64,000 bases of DNA from Paguma larvata (lineage: Eukaryota > Chordata > Mammalia > Carnivora > Viverridae). This document shows positions 57,250-64,000 of the stretch, one piece after another; the stretch's first letter is position 1; each line of letters begins with the position of its first letter. The stretch covers positions 89,855,119 through 89,919,118 of the forward strand of contig CM057834.1 of NCBI GenBank assembly GCA_030068075.1, read 5' to 3'. The position numbers were made by a program, and so were the translations under genes. The notes below the pieces were generated by a model. It saw only the letters and a program-made list of their open reading frames with translations, was not told where the DNA came from and did no database searches.

Positions 57250-58465
57250 ACCTTCTGCTTAGCTGAACACTCAACCTGTGTGCAGACCGGGCTTGCAGTT
57301 CGCCGCGCGTTTCCCCGATTTCTGTAAGGAAGGCTGCAAAGATGTCCATGGAGACGCAGAGGCACGAGGAGAAGCGGAAGGCGTGGAGGGTCCCTTTGAG
57401 TTTTGCGCGAGGTCTATTTACTGAGTCCAGGACCCTGAGCGCCAGGACGAGCCTCCGCCGGTGTCGGCGCCGCTTCCGCTTTAAAGGGCGGCGCCGGAGC
57501 GGGCGCGCCGGGCGCTCCCGGAAGACGCGGGCGGCGCGTCCTCGGCGCCGGATCCCCGGCCCTCCGCACGCGGTCCCCGGCTCTCGGCGCCGGGCTCCTA
57601 GACTCCGGGATCCCCAGTCCTCTGCACGCCCTTCTCGCTCTGGGCCCCTGGACCCCGGCCGCCCGGCTCCGGCCCTCCGCACTCCTCTCCCCTGCTTTCG
57701 CCGGCCCTCCGCACACCCTTCCGGCTGTCAGCGTCTGGATCTCCGGGCCCTCATCGTTGGGTCTCCGCACCCCGCAACCTCCCGGCCGTAGGCTCCTCCC
57801 CACCCCGGTACCCGGAGCCTGGGTCTTCGGCGGTCCGCACTGCCCAGCGCCCCGGCTCTCAACGCCTTGACCCGGGTGTACCTTCCTCCCTCCCCCGCAC
57901 CCCTACCTCCCGGCTCTCGGCACCCGGGCTCTGTGCCACGACCCTCACCCTCACCTTCGCCCGGCCCCTCCTTGCTGTGCCCGGCCAGCGACCTGGAGTT
58001 GGGGTGGCTTCGCCCGCGCGGCCACCTCGCCTCAGGTCGCGTCCGCCCTCTGGGCCTGGCCTGGCGTCTGGCGCGGCCCCTCTGGCCCTCACAGTCGGTG
58101 CAGTTCTGACAGCCCCCGAAGGCGCAGGCGGCCTCGGACCTTAGGTCTAGGCGAGGTACCGGGAGGGGGTGCGGTGTGGAGCTGGGACGGGGTGGGGGGC
58201 CGGGCTGCGCGGCCTAGGGGGCGTACCCTGCACGGCAGGACCGGGAGCCAGACTGAGCTCCGCCTGCACAGGCTCAGTTAGCCTCCACGTGGGTTCTGAG
58301 CGTCGCCCGGGTTCTGAGCGTCGCCGCATCTCGCTGCTGCCCCCCTTTTAAGTGGGATACTCAGCTGCGGCCTGGACTCATGTCAGCCTTGCCCAGAGCG
58401 TGAACATAAATGGGTGCCCTTTAAGTCGAGGGCAGGCAACCTAGGCTGGGGACCTCTGGGTAAGG
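57250..58465 (+). promoter_or_regulatory. ADCK2: CpG island upstream of ADCK2
   Basis: This dense GC/CpG block lies directly before the ADCK2 start codon and is free of SINEs. An ETS-type CCGGAAG occurs at 57518-57524, with a GCTTCCG nearby. No TATA box is evident. The transcription start cannot be placed. Two short upstream frames occur just before the ADCK2 ATG: 58380-58403 (8 codons including stop) and 58410-58424 (5 codons). A plus-strand ATGTCCATGGAG frame from 57342 is open for 149 codons, but its GC-rich arginine-heavy product resembles nothing I know. Confidence 0.75.
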
Positions 58466-59398
58466 ATGGTGACCCCTTGGCGCTTTTCCGTTAGGGTCTG
58501 CTTGTCGTACCTAAGAGGTTTTGAGCTCAGAAAGGAACTCTGGGTTTTAAGATCATCTGGGTGCTCTCCTAATGCCAGACTCTGTTGGCTTCTGCTTGGC
58601 ACTTTACCCAAACTTATCTCAGCCTCTGGAGACATCGGTGAGGGGGGCCTTGAGAGCGTGGGCCAGCGAAGAGCCGGCTGGAGTGACCTAGCTGAAAATG
58701 GGCCACCCCAGAGAGTCTTCCAAGAGGGGCGGCTAGGATGCCTCCTGCTGCACCTCCGTATCTGGCTCCGGGCTGGGACTCTCTTGATGAAATTCTTCCC
58801 CCTCCTTCTCTTCTATCCCCTCACCTACCTGGCTCCTAGCCTCTCCAGCCTCTGGCTCTATCTGCTTCTGAAAGCCACGGAGACTTCAGGCCCAACATAC
58901 ATCAAACTGGGCCAGTGGGCCAGCACCCGGCGCGATCTCTTCTCGGAGGCTTTCTGTGCCCAGTTCTCCAAGCTGCATGTCCGGGTGACCCCCCACGCTT
59001 GGACTCATACTGAACACTTCCTGCGGCAGGCGTTTGGGGAAGACTGGGAGAGAGTCCTCTGCTTTGAGAAGAAGGAACCTGTGGGTTCGGGGTGTGTGGC
59101 GCAAGTGTACAAAGCACGTGCCAATCCCGCCTTCCTGGAGAACGGCAGCCTGCAGAGACTTGCTAAGGCCTCCAGGCTGCAGCCTTTTTCAGAAACTGGG
59201 GCCGTCGGGAGGCTGGGAGAGCTCTTTGGGCCCCTGGGAAAGGGGTGGCAGTTTCAAGGAAGTCTTGCTGACCAGTCATTTCTAGAAAGGCTGCTCCTCC
59301 CTAAAGCTGACCCAGAAGGATCAAACGCAGTCACGTCTCAGTCCTCAGCGCCTGCCCGCCAACCTGAGCCAGATCACCTCATCCCCGTGGCAGTGAAA
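58466..59398 (+). CDS. ADCK2: ADCK2 exon 1 (aarF-domain kinase 2, N-terminal part)
   Basis: This exon encodes the first 311 residues of ADCK2, a mitochondrial atypical kinase of the UbiB/ABC1 family linked to coenzyme Q and fatty-acid oxidation (family knowledge). The ATG has a strong context (A at -3, G at +4). The N terminus is basic and hydrophobic (WRFSVRVCLSYLRGF), consistent with mitochondrial import. A long hydrophobic stretch covers residues 108-136. The family KxGQ motif is at 147-150 within TYIKLGQWASTRRD. The nucleotide-loop equivalent GSGCVAQVYKA is at 207-217, and the VAVK lysine is at 308-311, the last codons of the exon. The donor is GTGAAA followed by GTAAGTG, in phase 0. The human protein is about 626 residues, so half of it is here. 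The open frame continues to 59599 only by reading into the intron. Confidence 0.95.
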
Positions 59399-60206
59399 GT
59401 AAGTGCTCTGATGTCGTCACCTGGCCCTGCCTGTCTAAAATCTCACCGACCCCACAGAGCTGTCCCACATCAGGAACCCCCATTTGCAGATCACCCCACA
59501 TTACCTTCCACTGATTTCTATCAGCTTGACCTTTATCTGAGTACCTATGCTTTGCAAGCTGTGTTATTTCTTAGTTTGAGGGAGTGGTGGTGTGAATAGT
59601 CTAGTAAAGGAAAAGGAAGAGGGTTTGGGGTCCCCTGCCTCTGTGGCTGGAGGAACCACCCAACGGACCCACTACTCTGGGGTCAGGATAAGTCGGAGAC
59701 AGTATAGGTTAGACGTCATGTGGTGAGCCCCAGATGGCGGTCTTCATTTTTACGTAAGTGGCTCCCTTGTCTCTGCATTTCTGGTCACCCCAGCGTGGGC
59801 TCCATCAGTTACTTTGTCTCCACACTTTTCCATCCCCTTTTAGCACGACCCCGGGGGATCTGGCCGACCCTGGCAGCAGGTACCCCTGATGCCGTCTTTC
59901 ACGTCCTTGGAAAAAACCCTCCCAAGGGTTCCTCGGTTCACATCTCCTGCATCATACTTTTTTAAGGGAGGAGGTCAAGGCCCGGCTTTTTATAAAGGCT
60001 GCAGGTGACTGTCATGAGTAGGCATGGTTGGGGAACACTGGACCAAAGTATCCTCCACTCTGTGTAAGGCAAGGAGCGGATGCCTGCTTGGCACCAGGAA
60101 ACATGCGTTTCTTTAACTTCTATTTATTTATATTCCCACTTTATTCCGGAAAGGACTTGAAGTGGGGGTAGGGACTGTCACCTCCGTGTTTTCAAAAGTG
60201 GAACAG

Positions 60207-60447
60207 GGGTGCCTGGGTGGCTCAGTGGGTTGAGTGGACAACTCTTGATTTTGGCTCAGGCCATGATCCCAGGGTCATGGGATCGAGCCCCGCATCAGGC
60301 TCCATGCCAAGCATGGAGTCTGCTTGAGATTCTCTCTGTCCCTCTCCTCAATTTGAGTGTGCTCTCTCTCTCTCTTACAAAGAAAGAAAGAAAGAAAGAA
60401 GGAAAGAAAGGAAGGAAGAAGAAAGAAAGAAAAGCCATAAAACTTTA
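60207..60447 (+). mobile_element. CAN-SINE in ADCK2 intron 1, GAAA-expanded tail
   Basis: Perfect duplication AAAAGTGGAACAG at 60194-60206 and 60448-60460. The tail is a (GAAA)n/(GGAA)n microsatellite at about 60,380-60,434. Confidence 0.94.
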
Positions 60448-60639
60448 AAAAGTGGAACAGGAGGCTGAGAGGTTGAGTAGCGTGCCCGGTTTCAGACTGG
60501 GCACGAGTTGCAGAACGAACAGGCATTTGAAAGCACGGTCTTCCCATCCCACCTCCGTGCATCCTTGTGGAGTTCCGTGACTCAAGATCCTTTTCTGCCT
60601 CAGGCTTTGTACCACCTGACTCATTTACTTGGTGCGCTC

Positions 60640-60775
60640 AGTAAAATGCAGATTTCTGGTCCCATCCCCAGGGTAGGTGATTCACTGGGACTTGGAGGAA
60701 GCCCGGCATTTTCACCAGGCACCCCACGGTGACCTTTATGCACGCTAATGTTTGGGAGCCACTGACCTAAACTTA
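60640..60775 (+). mobile_element. MER5-like fragment in ADCK2 intron 1
   Basis: It contains AAAATGCAGATTTCTGGTCC, CCCCAGGGTAGGTGATTC, CACCAGGCACCCCA and a closing GGGAGCCACTG, in the order of MER5A/MER5B. It is old and diverged. Confidence 0.55.
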
Positions 60776-61033
60776 ATGTTTTGGAAGGAAAAGCCCTCCT
60801 ATTCTTCCCAGCAAAGCTAAGCGCAGCCCAGAGGGGTTGTTCCTGGCATCCCCTTAGCGAAGGCACACGGAGTGAGGGAGGCAGGAGAATCCTGGGTGTT
60901 GGGACCACATCCGTTTTTGCCGTGATGAGAAGCTGGCTCAGATCTCCTTTGATGGCGGGACCCAGCCCTGTCTGCGTGAATCTGCCCTCCTGATCCCTCC
61001 CTCCTGTGTCTCACTGTTTGTCTTCCCGGACAG

Positions 61034-61180
61034 GTGCTGCACCCCGGCTTGCTGTCTCAGGTACAGATGGACCTGCTGCTGATGAAGATGGGCAGCCGAG
61101 TCCTCACACTTTTGCCAGGAATCAAGTGGCTTAGCTTGCCTGAGGTCGTGGAGGAATTTGAGAAGCTCATGGTCCATCAG
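61034..61180 (+). CDS. ADCK2: ADCK2 exon 2
   Basis: This 147 bp exon (49 codons, phase 0 at both ends) continues directly from VAVK with VLHPGLLSQVQMDLLLMKMG and ends EEFEKLMVHQ. VAVK-VLHPG is the ATP-binding lysine strand of the UbiB kinase-like fold, so the intron cuts just after the lysine. The acceptor is CTTCCCGGACAG and the donor is CATCAG followed by GTGAAGT. The segment LPGIKWLSLPEVVEEFEK is shared with human ADCK2 apart from small substitutions. Frame and splice phases agree with both neighbours. Confidence 0.95.
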
Positions 61181-63537
61181 GTGAAGTCTCTTCTGTTGTA
61201 ATAACATCTAACGTAGTTCTTGCCATTGGCTGTTTAGTAAATGCTGAATGAATGCACTACTTCCTAGTATGTCACGGCTCATAGGGTGTAGTAGTCGGGT
61301 AGGTACTGCTAACTGACATAACAAAGACTACCCCCATCTCAGAGGCCAAGTGCAACAAGATTATTTCTTGCTTGTATCCAAGGCCATGCAGATGAGCTGA
61401 GGGAGGGAGGGGGGCTCTCCTCCATAGTTATTCAGGGACCCAATTTCCTCCCAAGTTTGGTGCTGCCATCTTCAACCTGGGGCCTTCAACCTTCAGCCTT
61501 CGTCTAGGGTCCATGTGGAGTGGGGAGAGAGACCACTGTGGCCTTCTGAGTCTACAGGTCAGAGCTCTGATCACACGGGCCCAGTGTCACCGCAAGGGTG
61601 CTTGGGAAACACCGTCTTCCTTAATTAGTGCCTTGGAGGAAAGTACCAGGATTCTGGGAGGATGTGCGGGGTTCTCTGTACCACAACCTGTGGCTGATCT
61701 CCAGGGCAAGAAGAATTAGTCAAGTTATGCCCTGTGCCTTTGCTTTGCTTCCTTCCAGGGCTTTAGAGTAGGACAGGACCTCCTCCCTGTCCAGGACCCT
61801 TGGAATACTTGTTTAAGTAGCCAGACTTGGCAAGCACGCTTCGGGAGTAGTCGGGGCTCCAAGTAGGCACCCATACTGGCTCGCTGGCGGAGAGCGCAGA
61901 ACTGGTAATCTTTCAGAAGCAAGGGGCTAAGTCTTCATGTCGGTCCTCTGAAGGAAGGTTTTAAGTCCCAGGGATGCATTTGAATATTTAGAAAGCTTTG
62001 CTTTATGCTGTGGGCCATGCAGTAGAAAATTAAAAGAGCGAAAATAGCTTCTATTCCAGCAGTCATCTCTGCATTACTGTCATTCCGACCACCCATCCCC
62101 GCGGCTTCAGTTCCAGTAGTCCGACAGACACCATGGGGTGACGGGTGAGGTTTTCTCGTCCATGAGGAATATATAGTACGCAGAAGGGGACTCTCCCATA
62201 AATAACTGCAAAAACAGCCTGATCCCAGTGACAGTAGGCGTCTCGACAGGTTCAGTTTGGGTAGGGCTGGGGCCCAAGAGGGAAGTGGTCATTCTACCCT
62301 GAGGGTCAAGGCTCCCCAGACTCCAGCTGAGTCTTGAGAGGTGAGTGATGTTTACACTTGGACCAAGTGGGGGAAGAACATTCCCATTAGAGGGACTAAG
62401 GAAGGTGAGGGAGAGGGGGTGGGAGAGGCAGGCCAGGACGCTCAGCACCGTATGGACGGGGTGAAGCTAGAGTTCTGGGTGCTAGAGGAAGCGAGAGGCA
62501 TGAGAGACGGATCTGAAGAGAGCAGCGGGGACCAAACGATGAGCCACCTCAGATGTCATCCTAAAGAATTTAGACTTTGTCCTGCAGGTGGTGGGGGAAG
62601 ACGGGGGTCAGGGAGCCCAATGCCCCTTGTAGGGTTTAGGTGACCGGCTGTGAGTCAGCCTGGGAGCCGCCCTGCGGAGGAAACGGGGGAATGGATCTGA
62701 GAGAGGCGAGGGCAGCCTTGGGGGCCTGGAGTCACAAATAGTGTGGAGGACAAGAGAGAAGGAGTAATCTGCAGTGACGCCCAGGTGACTGGCTGCATGG
62801 GGGCAGGGGGCGTAAATTCCACTTAGACATGGAGTTCAAGGGTCTTCGGGCTTCTAGGAGGAGAAGCCTGGAGGTGGTAGCGGAGTCTGGACGGGAGACC
62901 ACGGTTCTGTCACGAGGAGGTGCTAGCTGAGGACGTGAGGGGAGGGAGAGTGCAGGCTGGCGGAGGTCAGCAGCTGAGACAGCATCCGCTCGTGGGGGCG
63001 CACAGGGGAGGAGTGGCCGGGAGACCAGACCAGATGGGGCCCTTGGAGGCAGGGAGAAGATGGGGGGGGGGAGAAGGGCGGGTGCCAGGGAAGAACTGTT
63101 CAGGAATAAGAGGGTCAAGGGCACCAGTAGCCGGTGCCTGGAGAGATCGGAGCGGTCCCTTGAGTCTGGCAGTGGGCAGAGGGCAGGGCCAGCCCCATGA
63201 TGGAGGTGGACCTTAAAAGGGGGACAGGTGTGGTAGGGCTGGCGGAGGCCAGAGGGCCCCCGGAGAGCAGTGGAGATAAAGCCCTGGGCCTTGGGGAGGG
63301 CTCCGCGGGCGGGAGCGAAGCGGGTGGGCAGAGAGGGAAGAGCAGGGAGGCAGCGGAGTCCAAGCGCGGCCAGGGGGTCTGCAGCTGTGGCTTCCAGGAG
63401 TGCACGCAGCCCAAACCGCCTCCCCCCTGGTCTCCCGAGGAAGGCCGGTGCACAAGTGACTCACTAGCTCGCCGGCCATCCAGATGCCGCTCTCCCTGGG
63501 CCCAGATTACCCCACATCTCTCTCCACTTCCCGCTAG
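61181..63537. other. ADCK2: ADCK2 intron 2
   Basis: A 2.4 kb intron between two phase-0 exons. Apart from the L2-like fragment at 62,530 it holds no assignable feature. Its 3' half is G-rich. Confidence 0.6.
62530..63000 (-). mobile_element. L2-like fragment in ADCK2 intron 2, reverse orientation
   Basis: Phrases such as AATTTAGACTTTGTCCTGCA, TAGACATGGAGTTCAAGGG and CTGGAGGTGGTAG follow the antisense L2 order. G-rich insertions break it. The boundaries are loose. Confidence 0.4.
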
Positions 63538-63666
63538 ATCGACCTGCGCTATGAAGCTCGGAACCTAGAACACTTCCAGTGCAACTTCCTGAATGTGAAT
63601 TCCGTCAGGTTCCCCGCCCCTCTGCGTCCCTTTGTTACCAGGGACGTCTTGGTGGAAACATATGAG
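63538..63666 (+). CDS. ADCK2: ADCK2 exon 3
   Basis: This 129 bp exon (43 codons, phase 0 at both ends) begins IDLRYEARNLEHFQ, the UbiB/ABC1 motif in which a Glu and an Asn of the ExxN type help organise the active site (family knowledge). It ends RDVLVETYE. The acceptor is TTCCCGCTAG and the donor is TATGAG followed by GTAAGAG. The catalytic-loop and DFG-equivalent regions of the protein are encoded beyond base 64000, so catalytic completeness cannot be judged here. Confidence 0.95.
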
Positions 63667-64000
63667 GTAAGAGTGAGCCTTCCACTCACAGCTGGGCCAT
63701 CTCCGCTTTTCAGTCTGAAAGGGCAAAAGCCAAGAGAAACTGAAGGGAGCTGGGACACGGCATGAGGCAGGGAGGTAGTGTAGGGGGCGCGTCTGGGAGC
63801 CTGGGCGTGGCCTCAGACTTTCTGGACTTGAAAATCTGCTTTCCATTTTATTTGCTGGTGACTTCAGTTTCCTCATGTCTAACAGTGGGCGCCTGCCCCT
63901 GCCTCATAGGGTTGTCCCAGGAGGCAGTGACGAAAGCATTCTGCAAGTGGCGGTGTCACGTCATCGCCCTTAGCCGTTGCCTGGTTCAGCCTCCGTGTAG

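Noticed and set aside
59399..59599. Extension of the ADCK2 frame beyond VAVK
   Set aside because: It reads through a strong GTAAGTG donor into the intron. Exon 2 continues the known protein exactly.
173..60447. Many frames starting MAQSVERPTSAQVM and similar
   Set aside because: These are translations of CAN-SINE copies, recur dozens of times in both orientations, and are not genes.
1..64000. CRISPR arrays, operons, phage or other prokaryotic systems
   Set aside because: The repeated units are dispersed SINEs in both orientations with target duplications, not regularly spaced repeats. Genes are spliced.

Overview
This is a 64 kb piece of a mammalian nuclear genome, most probably from a cat-family carnivore. 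The main evidence is the interspersed repeats. At least 53 copies of a tRNA-derived short retroposon are present, with a head reading GGGGCGCCTGGGTGGCTCAG, a CT-rich middle and an AAAATAAATAAACATT tail. This is the carnivore CAN-SINE in its felid form (SINEC_Fc-like). A Tigger-type DNA transposon and spliced, intron-rich genes agree with this. There are no bacterial-style operons, CRISPR arrays or ribosome binding sites.

Two protein-coding genes are visible, and both run off the window. DENND2A lies on the minus strand. Three coding exons were placed by splice sites and reading phase: 17393-18547, 3372-3499 and 926-1047. The DENN-domain exons lie beyond base 1. Its likely promoter is the CpG island near 47.6-48.5 kb, which makes 18.5-47.9 kb a first intron of about 29 kb. 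ADCK2 lies on the plus strand, with exon 1 at 58466-59398, exon 2 at 61034-61180, exon 3 at 63538-63666 and the rest beyond base 64000. A second CpG island at 57.25-58.4 kb sits just upstream of its start codon. The two genes are therefore arranged head to head about 10 kb apart, which agrees with their neighbourhood on human 7q34 as I remember it. Their products act in unrelated processes: DENND2A is a Rab9 exchange factor in endosome-to-Golgi traffic, and ADCK2 is a mitochondrial UbiB-family protein.

Layout: 1-18.5 kb is the coding exons and two introns of DENND2A. 18.5-47.6 kb is its large, repeat-rich first intron. 47.5-48.7 kb is the CpG island with an X-box-like palindrome and a CCG repeat. 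48.7-57.2 kb is intergenic. 57.2-64 kb is the promoter and first three exons of ADCK2. The non-coding parts hold CAN-SINEs, ancient L2 and MIR, L1 fragments, MER5- and MER20-like hAT elements, one Tigger-like element with both terminal inverted repeats, and simple repeats. Repeat family names were assigned by eye. Element edges are exact where target-site duplications could be read and approximate elsewhere.

I found no new biological system. The observations most worth checking are the X-box palindrome in the DENND2A CpG island, an open frame upstream of the usual DENND2A start, several composite retroposon insertions each bounded by one target duplication, and a cluster of homeodomain-type core sites in DENND2A intron 1.
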